The notes under the pieces are model-generated. The model saw only the letters and a program-made list of their open reading frames with translations. It searched no databases and was not told where the DNA came from. Shown here one piece after another: positions 1-9,304 of a stretch of DNA of 64,000 nucleotides. The position numbers and the translations under genes are program-made. How positions within the stretch are numbered: the first letter of the stretch is position 1; the number at the start of each line of letters is the position of its first letter. The stretch lies in NCBI GenBank assembly GCA_964619535.1, contig CAZUEX010000001.1, positions 1 through 64,000 on the forward strand, in the 5' to 3' direction. The DNA is from Leptonema sp964619535. Lineage in GTDB: Bacteria; Spirochaetota; Leptospiria; Leptospirales; Leptonemataceae.

Positions 1-26
1 GACATAGATGCATCTCATCCCAACAT

Positions 27-56
27 ACCGCCTTCTGGCGGTTTTGTTGTTTTATA
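27..56 (+). terminator. Intrinsic terminator 1 of a tandem pair
   Basis: A 6-bp stem (ACCGCC/GGCGGT) with a TTCT loop is followed by a T-rich tract (TTTTGTTGTTTT). It would end a plus-strand transcript entering from left of the window. A second terminator follows at once. Confidence 0.85.
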
Positions 57-86
57 ACCCCGCTTCATGCGGGGTTTTTTATTTTT
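56..86 (+). terminator. Intrinsic terminator 2 of a tandem pair
   Basis: An 8-bp stem (AACCCCGC/GCGGGGTT) with a TTCAT loop is followed by TTTTTTATTTTT. With the preceding hairpin it forms a double terminator. It probably also insulates the end of the large minus-strand operon that stops at 150, since the stem reads in both directions, but the T tract is better on the plus strand. Confidence 0.85.
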
Positions 87-149
87 GGGGCCGTGACGCA
101 TTGTAAGGTCAGAGCCGGTGGTCTGATAGGCGCCGGGGTAGCTGTGGAG

Positions 150-854
150 CTATGCCCAGAGCAGAAGAATGAGCCTGGATGTGAATAATGATAGGGATAT
201 TGCCAGGAATAGAAGAAGCGGTGATGCATAGGTAAGGCAGGCGCGCCCGTAGTTCTGGTTGTAGAGCAGTCGTAAGCCGCGCACCCATAGGTTTAGTTCA
301 AGGCAGGCTCCTGCTACAAGCAATAGAACGGTAATGAACAAATGGGGGCAGCCCATAGCATCCGTGTTGTTACGTGGCATGCAGGGATGAGCTGCCCTGA
401 GAATGGCTGCTATTCCTGTGGCCAGAGAAAAAGGCAGGGATGCGTAGAGGGCAAGGGCCTGTGTCTTGATAAAGGATCGGTGGCTTTCACCGAGAATGGC
501 CAGAAAACCATGCCGCACAGAGCCGATTAAGAGAGGTATGACGGACCAGTAGAAGGGGTAGGCCAGCTGTGACCAGGGAAGGTAGGCGACGCTCGTGTCC
601 TGTTGCCCGGTTATGCTTGCGAAGGCAAGATGGCTCATCCGGATCGCCTGAAGATTATAGGCCGTCAATAGAAAGATTGCCGCTGTAAGAGTGGTCCAGA
701 GCAGCATGCCGTCCTGCAAGGCCTGAAAAACAGGATTACTGGATCGGTTGAGATCCAGGAAGAAGCGTGATGGCGAAAGAAGCAATGTAATGGTGCGCCG
801 AAGTGATGCGGTGGCGACGGTTGCCGGTGCTGTACGCGTTGTCTGCTTGATCAT
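150..854 (-). CDS. Yip1-like multi-pass membrane protein, last gene of the RND operon
   Basis: A 234-residue polytopic inner-membrane protein with about five or six hydrophobic segments. The layout resembles Yip1-domain proteins: an N-terminal region near a first membrane segment, then a glycine-containing segment (PLLIGSVRHGFLAILG), a YASLPFSL-type segment and a C-terminal hydrophobic helix. The assignment is by pattern only. The ATG at 854 overlaps the stop of the upstream gene by 4 bases (ATGA), so it is translationally coupled as the promoter-distal gene of the 13-gene operon. It may help assemble or place the RND complex in the inner membrane, but no function can be read from the sequence. 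Confidence 0.7.
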   Translation of the reverse strand: MIKQTTRTAPATVATASLRRTITLLLSPSRFFLDLNRSSNPVFQALQDGMLLWTTLTAAIFLLTAYNLQAIRMSHLAFASITGQQDTSVAYLPWSQLAYPFYWSVIPLLIGSVRHGFLAILGESHRSFIKTQALALYASLPFSLATGIAAILRAAHPCMPRNNTDAMGCPHLFITVLLLVAGACLELNLWVRGLRLLYNQNYGRACLTYASPLLLFLAISLSLFTSRLILLLWA

Positions 855-1603
855 CGGCTTTCCCCCCTGTAAGAGGCTCCGACGGCCTCCTGGATCTGAC
901 GAGTCATCTGCGCCCTCTTGACGGCGATGGTTTCGTTTCTCTTCTGTATATATTCGTTTTGCAACGCGGTTCGAATCGACTGCAGGGCTACATCGCGTTC
1001 AATGCCGGCCTTTGCATAGCGATCCCTGTTCTTTCTGTATATCGTACGGACCTCCGTTTCGTCGACAGCAAAGCGAATACTGTTTTTTTCGGAATTTATT
1101 GCAGCAAGTACGACATACTCTGCTGCGGCCTGTCGTAGAGCCGTTTCCATATACAGTTGGGCAGCTGTTGTTTCCAGACTGCCCTCCTGCAGTGCCTTGT
1201 AAATCAGCAGGTCGTTCTCGAACTGTGACCGTTGGAAGTCAGACAGAGCATTGTCCGGAACTGCAGGATTCACAGACCGGATAGCAGCAAAGGCAGCAAT
1301 GAGGTGTGAATCGGGAACGGAAAGGGAACGGATTCGGTAGCGCACCATGGCATTGTGAGCGTTGAAGCGCGAGAGATAGCTGCGCAGGAGCGACGTTGTG
1401 GAAACGGGTTCTGGTTCCGGTAACGAACGCAGCCATAGTGCGACGAAGGCAAGCAGCAGTAACAGGAAGATCGATGTCTTTGTACGATGGGCAAAATGCC
1501 CGAAACGTTCCATAAAGGTTCCTGTGGTCGCGATTTTGGCCACGTCATTCCACGACCGACCTGGTGTTTGGCGACGTTTTGACTTACCTGCTATTCCGGG
1601 CAT
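851..1603 (-). CDS. Membrane-anchored helical protein, SurA/PpiD-N-like (putative)
   Basis: A 250-residue protein with a basic N-terminus, one membrane helix around residues 44-60 and a mostly helical, charged periplasmic part. The helical region, with a DETEVRTIYRKNRDRY stretch, resembles the chaperone part of SurA/PpiD-type foldases without a PPIase domain. That is a weak resemblance, not a domain call. The ATG at 1603 is well supported by an AGGAGGG ribosome-binding site, and it overlaps the end of the RND gene by 13 bases. The first gene of the operon (16161-16778) encodes a lipoprotein of similar size and helical style, so the operon may be bracketed by two related periplasmic helpers. 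Confidence 0.6.
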   Translation of the reverse strand: MPGIAGKSKRRQTPGRSWNDVAKIATTGTFMERFGHFAHRTKTSIFLLLLLAFVALWLRSLPEPEPVSTTSLLRSYLSRFNAHNAMVRYRIRSLSVPDSHLIAAFAAIRSVNPAVPDNALSDFQRSQFENDLLIYKALQEGSLETTAAQLYMETALRQAAAEYVVLAAINSEKNSIRFAVDETEVRTIYRKNRDRYAKAGIERDVALQSIRTALQNEYIQKRNETIAVKRAQMTRQIQEAVGASYRGESR

Positions 1604-4600
1604 ACGGACTCCCTCCTGGTCGGTGCATTCGTTTGTTTATCTGCCGCTTCTTTCTGCATGAAGGCCAGAAGTGGTATAATGAAAAGAGCCAGGGGCATAG
1701 AAAAGATGAGTCCTGATGTTACCGTAATGGCCAGAGAATTCCAGAGCGCGCTTTGCGAACCTGTATCGAAAAGAAGCGGGGCCATGCCGAGAACGGTGGT
1801 AAGCGTGGTCATGGTAATGGGTCTGAGTCTTCGAAAACCGACCTCGTAGAAGTCATGTAGATTCGATGGATTTTGCTTGCGAATTTCGGCAAGAACCAGG
1901 ATGGCATTGTTAACGACGATGCCTCCGAGCATGATGAGGCCGATATAGATATTGATGTTGAGGGGGCGGTCCAGAAGGATCAGTAGTAGAAAAACACAGG
2001 ACAGAGAAACAGGGATCACCGCCAGCACAATGAAGGGATCGATAAGATCCTCGAAAAGAAATGCCAGGAGTAGATAGATCAGGATCAACGCCAGTAGAAG
2101 GGTAGCGACCATCTGTTGCTGATTTCGCAGCATATGCTGATAGGCATGGCCAAATTCGGCGACCGTTTCAGGCGGTAAGACAGCTCCATCAAGGAGGGAC
2201 TGAACCCTGCTGGCAACGGTTTCCACACTGGCGTTTTGGAACCGAAACAGAAGACTGATCGTACGACGCTGATTCTCTCGGTAGATACGTGTTTCGCTTT
2301 CTTCGTACACGGGCCGCACCAGGGATTTCAGGGGAACCGTCGTTCCTGGCATCTGTAACTGCATCAGATCATCCGGATTCTGTATCTGTTCCTTTCCTGC
2401 TCTGATGCGAACGTCCACCTCTCGCTCTCGTCCTGGCGTGGTATCGTAGAATTTGGTGATGATATTGCCATGAATCAGAAGTCGCAGGGTTCTGCCAATG
2501 TCTGACGTGTTCATGCCAGAGAGCTGTAGTTTCGCACGATGGGGATACAGTACAAGATCCTGTCTGCCTTCACGAAAGCGAAAGATAACACGTTCTATTT
2601 CAGGGATCTCTTTCTGCACCGCTTTAGAGAATGTCCTTGCAAAATCTTTCATGGCAGTGATGTCTTCGCCGTAGAGTTGCAGTTCCAGTTCTGCTGCATT
2701 TGTCTGTGCATTGCTGCGCTCGTAATGAACATAGGCATCGGGAAGGCCGTCTGTCATCTGTTGTAGATCGGTGATGGTTTCTTCACTGTTACCGCTGTGA
2801 GGCATTCTGATGGTAAGTGTGGCATGAGAGTTCTCAATCCTGGCATTGATGTAGCGAGCGGAGGGGTGTGTTGCAATCCTGTTCTCTATTCTCTGTACAA
2901 TCTCTCTGGTTTTATCAAGATGAATCCCCGGGGCAAGGTCAATGGTTGCTTCGATGGTATCACTCCGGGTTTGCTGGATGTACTCTTTCTCTGAGATGAA
3001 AAAGAGAACGATACAGGCAAGGGAGCCCAGGGCAGGGAAGGCCCATCCTTTGCGTTCAGCGAACCGCGTATAGAGCGATATCCAGTATGGCACTGTAAAA
3101 AAAGGGACGTCTAAAGTCCGCTTTATGCCCGGAACAAGAAACGGGGCAACATTGGTGAGTAGATTCCCTCGAAACAACGGAAGGGATTCTCCTTTTGCCG
3201 CATGGATGAGAAAGACTGGTAGAAGGAGTAGCGAGAAAAACATCGAGACGAGCAGGGAAAGGCTTACGGTAAGAGTAAAGTCGATGTAGAGCTTTCGCGT
3301 TTCATAGTCTGCAAATAGCAGGGGAATAAAAACAATGATGGTACTCAGTGTGGATGCAATAATCTCTGCTCTGACGGATGCTACAGCTCTTGATATGGCA
3401 GAAAGATGCGAGCCCGTTTCTTCCGCCTGTGTAGAAAGGGCTCTGGCTGAGGCTTCGCACACAACGATAGAAGAGTCAATGACCATGCCTGCACCGAGTG
3501 CCAGACCGGACAGGCTCATCACGTTTAGCCCAATATGAAAAAGAAACATTAGAAAGAAGGTGGTTAAAAGCGATGCCGGAATGACAATGCCGATCGCTGC
3601 TGTAAATCCAATCCGCTTTACAAATACATGAAGTATGGAAACAGCCAGGATAATACCACCGATGCAGGCCACAACCAACTGTGATATGGCCTCTTTGATT
3701 CGACTCCCCTGGTTATAAACCGCATGGATCTGAAGTTCAGGAAAGCGATCGGCCACGATACGACGCACCTGTTCGCATTCTTCCGTTACGGAAAGGGTAT
3801 TGGCGTCGCCAGCCTTCTGTATATACAGTGAAACCTGCTCTCTGCCATTGTTTAACGAAACACTGGTTGGATCCCTTCTGGATTCCTCAACTGTGGCGAA
3901 GGCACGAAAAGGAATACTCGATCGCCCGGTGTCCGCGCTGTAAGAACGATGTGCCGGTACAGAAAGCTTGCCGATATCCTGAATCGATCTCAGTCTTGCA
4001 TCGGTATAGACGGAAGTTCGGTTCTTCTCGATACGCCCGGAGCCCATAAACAGGTTTGCCTGGTGCAGAGAAGTGGGTACATCGTCTGCCAGATTCAGTG
4101 CTGCAAGCCGGTGTGGGTCAACCTGTAGATGGATTTCGCGTTCCGCCCCTCCTCCCGTGAAGATCTCTGAAATGCCGTGGATGCGCTCAAAGCGTGGTTT
4201 GATCTGGAACTCAACAATCTCAAACAGTTGCTGCAGCGAACTGGAGTTCTTTTCGTCATGGGAGAAGGAAACGATGTAAACAGGACGGTCGGACGGATCG
4301 TATCGAAAGACGGAAGGAGGCTCAACCTCGCGGGGGAATCGATCTTCGATCTCAAAGAGTTTCTCGCGAACATCGAGCATTCGCATATGAACATCTGTGC
4401 CAGGGGTAAAAACAAGATGCACCCTGGATTCTCCATCCCCGGACGATGACAGAATGGTGTCCAGGTCCGGAAGGTCTCGAAGCCTGCGTTCTACCGGAAT
4501 GGTCAGAATGCGCTCTATCGCATCAGAAGAAACGCCCGGATAACGAATGAGAACTGTGACTCCGGGGCTTGCCAGGTTGGGAAGCAGGGCAACGGGAAGG

Positions 4601-4680
4601 CGAAGAATCGATATGGCGCCAAGCAAGGACAGAGAGGTGACGATCATGCTGGCAGCGACAGGTCGTTTCAGAAGGTTCAT
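1591..4680 (-). CDS. RND-family inner-membrane transporter, second of two
   Basis: A protein of about 1029 residues with the full RND layout: N-terminal membrane helix, porter domain, six-helix bundle, second porter domain and second bundle. TM4 reads GAGMVIDSSIVVCE, so only one of the two acidic residues of AcrB-type proton relays (Asp407/Asp408) is kept. TM10 reads GIVVNNAILV, with Asn where AcrB has Lys940. These changes are common in HAE-2/SwrC-like RND proteins. I chose ATG 4680 (MNLLKRPVAAS) over an upstream extension because GGAGG lies 6 bases before it and it forms an ATGA overlap with the first RND gene. Co-transcription with a different RND gene suggests a heteromeric pump, as in MdtBC. 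Confidence 0.93.
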   Translation of the reverse strand: MNLLKRPVAASMIVTSLSLLGAISILRLPVALLPNLASPGVTVLIRYPGVSSDAIERILTIPVERRLRDLPDLDTILSSSGDGESRVHLVFTPGTDVHMRMLDVREKLFEIEDRFPREVEPPSVFRYDPSDRPVYIVSFSHDEKNSSSLQQLFEIVEFQIKPRFERIHGISEIFTGGGAEREIHLQVDPHRLAALNLADDVPTSLHQANLFMGSGRIEKNRTSVYTDARLRSIQDIGKLSVPAHRSYSADTGRSSIPFRAFATVEESRRDPTSVSLNNGREQVSLYIQKAGDANTLSVTEECEQVRRIVADRFPELQIHAVYNQGSRIKEAISQLVVACIGGIILAVSILHVFVKRIGFTAAIGIVIPASLLTTFFLMFLFHIGLNVMSLSGLALGAGMVIDSSIVVCEASARALSTQAEETGSHLSAISRAVASVRAEIIASTLSTIIVFIPLLFADYETRKLYIDFTLTVSLSLLVSMFFSLLLLPVFLIHAAKGESLPLFRGNLLTNVAPFLVPGIKRTLDVPFFTVPYWISLYTRFAERKGWAFPALGSLACIVLFFISEKEYIQQTRSDTIEATIDLAPGIHLDKTREIVQRIENRIATHPSARYINARIENSHATLTIRMPHSGNSEETITDLQQMTDGLPDAYVHYERSNAQTNAAELELQLYGEDITAMKDFARTFSKAVQKEIPEIERVIFRFREGRQDLVLYPHRAKLQLSGMNTSDIGRTLRLLIHGNIITKFYDTTPGREREVDVRIRAGKEQIQNPDDLMQLQMPGTTVPLKSLVRPVYEESETRIYRENQRRTISLLFRFQNASVETVASRVQSLLDGAVLPPETVAEFGHAYQHMLRNQQQMVATLLLALILIYLLLAFLFEDLIDPFIVLAVIPVSLSCVFLLLILLDRPLNINIYIGLIMLGGIVVNNAILVLAEIRKQNPSNLHDFYEVGFRRLRPITMTTLTTVLGMAPLLFDTGSQSALWNSLAITVTSGLIFSMPLALFIIPLLAFMQKEAADKQTNAPTRRESVCPE

Positions 4681-7600
4681 CGATTCCTCCGTCTTCGTTC
4701 GGCCAGTCTTCGTTCTACGCGGTAGTAGATCACGGGAAAGCCAAGCAGTGTCAGGAACGAGGAAACGCTCAATCCACCGATGACGACAATTGCAAGGGGG
4801 GCCTGCATGCCGGAGCCAGATGTGAAGGCCAGTGGTAGCAGAGCCAGGATGGTTGTGAGGCTGCTCAGAAGGATCGGTCTCAGGCGTTCGCATCCCGCTT
4901 CCTGTAGAACCCGAGGCAGCTCTTGTATCCTCTGACGTTCTTCAAGCGTCTGTAATCTTTTGCTGATAGATTCGTAAAGAACGATGGCATTATTTACCAC
5001 GATTCCGGTTAACATAACCAGACCGATTGTGGACTGTATGTTGACGGTATTGCCTGTTAGAAACAGTGCCGACGATGCTCCGGAGAACATCATCGGAATA
5101 GAGAGAATCAGGGTGAAGGGATGAACGAGCGACTCAAACTGAGCCGCAAGCAGCTGATAGATGAGGATACTGGAAAGAAGAAAAGCCAGTAGAAGGTGCT
5201 GCAAGGATTGCAGTGTTTCCTGGTTACCCTTATGAATCCGGATCTGCAAGCCCGGGTCGCTGGCCTCGAGCTGCTCTTTTAACGTCGTCAGATCGCGCAT
5301 TAGAGAGGAGTCCGCATGGCTCGTCTCAATCTCAATCCTTTCCAGACGTCTCTGATCTTCTCGTATCAGAGACTCATATCCTGTTTTTCTTTTTGACGTA
5401 ATAAAGGAACCGAGTTCGATAAGCGTGCCGTCGGGCAGTGCTGCCGGAATACGCTGCAAATCTGCTGAGGCATTTCGGTCTGCTTCCTGAAATCGAAGGC
5501 GTACGTCGATTTCAACATCCTGCTCTCTGAACACGGTCGATACTTCACCATGAATGGCAGCACGCAATGCAAGGGCGGCGTCGCGAATGGATAACCCCGT
5601 AGCGGCAAGTCTTAACCTGTCGAAGGTAATCCTGATTTCAGGGATGGATGGCCTGGAAGAGCGGTCGAGGCGGGCAATGCGATTATCGGACGAAAGTCTT
5701 CTGTAAACATCCTCGCATACAGAGCGGGCCTTGTCTCGTTGAACCGCCTCGACTTCAAAGTAGATATGCCTGTCGCTGCCAAGCAGATCCTGTATAATGT
5801 TTCCCCGGACCGCTATTCGGTGGCGAATCCCCGGAATCTGGTCCATCGTTTCATCAAGCCACCTGGCGTATTCAGCTGTATCGAATCCCTGATGCAGATA
5901 CAGCAATGACGTTGTTTGATGAGGATACCTTTTGCCATTTCGTTGATAGCCTTCACCTTCGTCCTCTGATCCGATCAGTGTGATTGCATGTCGCAGACCT
6001 GAGCGAATCTGATGGTGCAGATGGACGATAAAGGCCTCTGATTCCTGCACCGAGCTTCCGTCCTGGAGCGTTAACTGTAGATTGACTGCCTTTGTATCTG
6101 CTTCAGGAAACAGCTCTCGATCGAGACAGAGGAGCAGGATTATTCCTCCCCCACTGAATATGCCCATCGTCAGAAACAACATCCCGCTTCGCTTTAGAGA
6201 AAAGGCAAGCAAGGTGGTGTAATGCTTCTTGAGCATGTTTACGGCGCTGGTAGCCTTGATGTATGCAGGTTGCAGGGATTGATCAAGGGATGATAGAATC
6301 TGATCGAGGAATGGGCTCTGGTTGGTTAACGAAGCAAGCATCGGGATCAGGGTGAGCGATACAAGCAGCGAGCCGATGAGTGAAAACGTTACCGTTAGCG
6401 CAAGATCTTTGAAGATGGCCCCTGCAATCCCCGGAACAAAAAGAATGGGAAGAAAAACAACGATGGAGGTGGCCGTGGATGCAATCACCGAGCCTGAAAC
6501 GGCATGAGCCCCCTGTATGGCACTGTCTCTTTCCGAAGAAAGTCCCTTCTCGCGAAATTGTTGAATGGATTCGATGACAACAATTGAGTTGTCGACCAGC
6601 ATTCCCGTTCCAAGGGCAAGTCCTCCCAGGCTGATGACATTGATGGACACACCGGTGAAATACATGAGAAGCAGCGTGAACAGCACCGATACCGGCACAC
6701 TGAGCAGAATCATGCCTGCCGTGCGGCTGCTACCCAGAAAGAACAGAAGCACTGCGAAGGCAATCGATGCACCGAGCAGAGCGGAGAAAAGGATGGAGTC
6801 GATGGATTCGACGATGTAGCGGGAGCTATCATTGAGCACTTCAATGGAAACATACTGCCGTAAGCGGCTCTGAATATGTTTCAGATCTGCCTGGATCCTG
6901 CGAGCCGTTTGCACGGCGTTCTTGCCTGGCTCTTTTTTGATCATCACAAGGACTGCAGGTCTTCCATTATGGACCGCTGCAGCCGTCCGGTCTCTGTAGC
7001 CATCAACGATGGATCCAAGATCGGCAAGGGTTATGGGGGATTGATTCTCTTTTCCCACGGCCACGATGGCATGGCGCAGAGAATCCACGGTCTCATAGTC
7101 TCCCTTCACCTTTATGCGGTATTCATAGGGTCCTTTACGGAGCGTTCCGGCGGGAAACGTATAGTTGGAAGCAGCAAGATTCTGCCCGATGGCAAATAGG
7201 GAAAGGTTGTAAGAACGCAGCCTGTCTCGATCGAGATTTACCTGAATTTCTCGTTGAAAGCCACCATGAATGGTAACAGAGGCAACCCCTTCGATACGTT
7301 CCAGCAGTGGTCGTAGATTGCGTTCCGTATAGTCTCTTGTCTTTTTTTCCGGCAGCCTGGAAGCCGGATGTACGGCCAGGGTTATGATGGGATGCGAAGA
7401 AGGGTCGAAACGTGTGATAACGGATTTCCCTGTATCCTGTGGAAGTGTGGAACGGGCCAGATCGACTTTCTGTCGGGCCTGGATTATGGCACCGTCCACA
7501 GATGTGCCCCATTTCAGGTCGGCATGGACGATGGATAGCCCTTCTTGAGAAATGGACCGAATTCGACGGACCCCCGGGACGGCACTGAGAGCGTTCTCCA

Positions 7601-7793
7601 CAGGGCGTGTGATCAGGGATTCGATCTCTTCTGCCTCTACACCACTGTAGGGTGTCATTACGCTGATTCGAGGAAACGATATATCGGGAAAGAGATCGAT
7701 CCTCAAACGATACGTCGCCGTTATGCCCAGAAGAAGAAGGGCAGCAAAAGCCATGGATGTGGCAACGGGGCGATGTACACAGAAGGAAATCAT
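4677..7793 (-). CDS. RND-family inner-membrane transporter, first of two
   Basis: A 1038-residue RND transporter beginning MISFCVHRPVATSM, with LFPDISFPRISV and the porter-domain signatures typical of the family. TM4 reads GTGMLVDNSIVVIES (one Asp, then Asn) and TM10 reads TGIVVNNAIVLYES. Its start overlaps the stop of the upstream Ig-like lipoprotein gene in a TGATG arrangement, and its own stop overlaps the second RND gene. A cognate adaptor and TolC protein lie upstream in the same operon, so a tripartite envelope-spanning pump is a safe inference. The substrate is unknown. Drug, lipid or lipoprotein export are all possible. Confidence 0.93.
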   Translation of the reverse strand: MISFCVHRPVATSMAFAALLLLGITATYRLRIDLFPDISFPRISVMTPYSGVEAEEIESLITRPVENALSAVPGVRRIRSISQEGLSIVHADLKWGTSVDGAIIQARQKVDLARSTLPQDTGKSVITRFDPSSHPIITLAVHPASRLPEKKTRDYTERNLRPLLERIEGVASVTIHGGFQREIQVNLDRDRLRSYNLSLFAIGQNLAASNYTFPAGTLRKGPYEYRIKVKGDYETVDSLRHAIVAVGKENQSPITLADLGSIVDGYRDRTAAAVHNGRPAVLVMIKKEPGKNAVQTARRIQADLKHIQSRLRQYVSIEVLNDSSRYIVESIDSILFSALLGASIAFAVLLFFLGSSRTAGMILLSVPVSVLFTLLLMYFTGVSINVISLGGLALGTGMLVDNSIVVIESIQQFREKGLSSERDSAIQGAHAVSGSVIASTATSIVVFLPILFVPGIAGAIFKDLALTVTFSLIGSLLVSLTLIPMLASLTNQSPFLDQILSSLDQSLQPAYIKATSAVNMLKKHYTTLLAFSLKRSGMLFLTMGIFSGGGIILLLCLDRELFPEADTKAVNLQLTLQDGSSVQESEAFIVHLHHQIRSGLRHAITLIGSEDEGEGYQRNGKRYPHQTTSLLYLHQGFDTAEYARWLDETMDQIPGIRHRIAVRGNIIQDLLGSDRHIYFEVEAVQRDKARSVCEDVYRRLSSDNRIARLDRSSRPSIPEIRITFDRLRLAATGLSIRDAALALRAAIHGEVSTVFREQDVEIDVRLRFQEADRNASADLQRIPAALPDGTLIELGSFITSKRKTGYESLIREDQRRLERIEIETSHADSSLMRDLTTLKEQLEASDPGLQIRIHKGNQETLQSLQHLLLAFLLSSILIYQLLAAQFESLVHPFTLILSIPMMFSGASSALFLTGNTVNIQSTIGLVMLTGIVVNNAIVLYESISKRLQTLEERQRIQELPRVLQEAGCERLRPILLSSLTTILALLPLAFTSGSGMQAPLAIVVIGGLSVSSFLTLLGFPVIYYRVERRLAERRRRNR

Positions 7794-9304
7794 CAGTAGC
7801 TCAGGTAAACGTGAATGTCATCGGTCAGTGTGTTGCCGTAGATGTCATGGGCTCCTGTTTCACCGCCCTGGATTGTGAAGCGAATCATCGGTGTTTCACC
7901 AATCCCTTTAGGGGGAAAACTCCCCGCAAGATGGATAACCATGATACTGCTGTCGAAGGGATCCATCTGCAAATCATGAACCTGCAATGATATGAATTCA
8001 GAGGCAGGATGAAGAATGACGGCCGTTGAAAAGGCATTCACAAGAGAGGTCCTGTCCATGGGACGATTGAATTGAAATCGGAACTGCAGTACGCAAAGCC
8101 TGGAAGCGGCTTCGGGATTTGTATCAATCCACTGTGATGTGTCGATGAGTCCCATCGGCTGTAAAACAGAGAGAGGAGCGGCACGTCCGGCATTGTCGCT
8201 GCATGGGACGGAGGGAACGCTTGAGGCAAACTGGCGTAGATCCAGTAAACGAGGACGCAGGGAATCGGGATGGTCCGTTATGAACGGAAAGATCAATGAT
8301 CGTTCGAGGCCATTTCCGGCCAGGTCTTCTGCCGTGGAGGCTATACGAAGCCGGTACGGCGTTTCTGATTTCAGGGAGGGCAGTGCAGAGATGTGCAACT
8401 CCCTGTCAGAAATCCAGCTGTACTCTAAAGCAGCAGAGGGTGTGATCGTAATCGCTTCTTCAACGGACACCCGGTTCATAGGCTCGGAGAATCGAATCCT
8501 GAGAGGGGCACCTTTCTGAATTCCCGACACAACCAGGTTTTCCGTGAGCAACTGTTCGGCGGCATGGACGGAAACGATACCCGGCGACAGGAAATCTGTG
8601 CCGACGGTGAAGACGATGATGGCATCGTTCGTCAGCGGATTACCCGACGGGTCCTTGATTCCCGGATTGAGGGAGATCCGTATCGTTCCAGAAGGCAGAG
8701 GATTTGCCGGCTTGAGAATGACTTCTGCACCCTCCTTTTCCATGGAAATGGCATAGGGAAAGGCGGGGGAAACATGCAGGCCATCGGCAAGCGATCCATA
8801 ATCTACGGCTTCAGAGAACAGAAGACGAATGTCTGATGATTCGGCTACATTCGTTTCGCCGGTAGCAGGGATAGAGGAGATAAATTCCGGTGCCTGGCTG
8901 TCATGCCCCACTGAAAATTGAACTGTGTATTCATCCTGGAGGTCAACTCCAGCGGCCGATTCTGCTGTGGCTCCCAGGCTGAGCGTGTATTCGCCAGGAG
9001 GCAATGGGGAGCGGGGATGAAAGATCAGTCGATTCCATTCCCACGTAAATCCCCCTTCGATTCGACGGGAGCTTGAACTGAGACGAAAAACATCCTGTGT
9101 TTTCTGCCTGTCCATGGCAGTATTAAAGAGAACGGTAATCCGTGCATCGGCTGGAACGTCCGTGGCGCCATCATCCGGAAACGTAAGAAGCACCACCGGA
9201 GAAACTGATTCCTCTGGCAAGAACAGGCCGTCGATCTGCTCCTCGGAAGAGCAGCAGTGTAATACAAGGGCCAGAGCCACGATTGGCAGTAAGACATGTT
9301 TCAT
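7793..9304 (-). CDS. Lipoprotein with tandem Ig-like (Big_5) domains, copy 2
   Basis: A 503-residue protein with a lipoprotein signal (a hydrophobic run ending in a VLHC lipobox). About three tandem Big_5-like units of roughly 100 residues follow. Each opens with a P..G..V....I...F...MD pattern (for example DGATDVPADARITVLFNTAM) and ends in a short beta-rich segment. The C-terminal third differs and ends in an IYGNTL.DDI-type strand. It shares its layout with the gene just upstream, so the two look like an old tandem duplication. The start has GGAGG 8 bases before the ATG and an ATGA overlap. It is probably periplasmic-facing and may be a structural spacer of the pump. Confidence 0.82.
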   Translation of the reverse strand: MKHVLLPIVALALVLHCCSSEEQIDGLFLPEESVSPVVLLTFPDDGATDVPADARITVLFNTAMDRQKTQDVFRLSSSSRRIEGGFTWEWNRLIFHPRSPLPPGEYTLSLGATAESAAGVDLQDEYTVQFSVGHDSQAPEFISSIPATGETNVAESSDIRLLFSEAVDYGSLADGLHVSPAFPYAISMEKEGAEVILKPANPLPSGTIRISLNPGIKDPSGNPLTNDAIIVFTVGTDFLSPGIVSVHAAEQLLTENLVVSGIQKGAPLRIRFSEPMNRVSVEEAITITPSAALEYSWISDRELHISALPSLKSETPYRLRIASTAEDLAGNGLERSLIFPFITDHPDSLRPRLLDLRQFASSVPSVPCSDNAGRAAPLSVLQPMGLIDTSQWIDTNPEAASRLCVLQFRFQFNRPMDRTSLVNAFSTAVILHPASEFISLQVHDLQMDPFDSSIMVIHLAGSFPPKGIGETPMIRFTIQGGETGAHDIYGNTLTDDIHVYLSY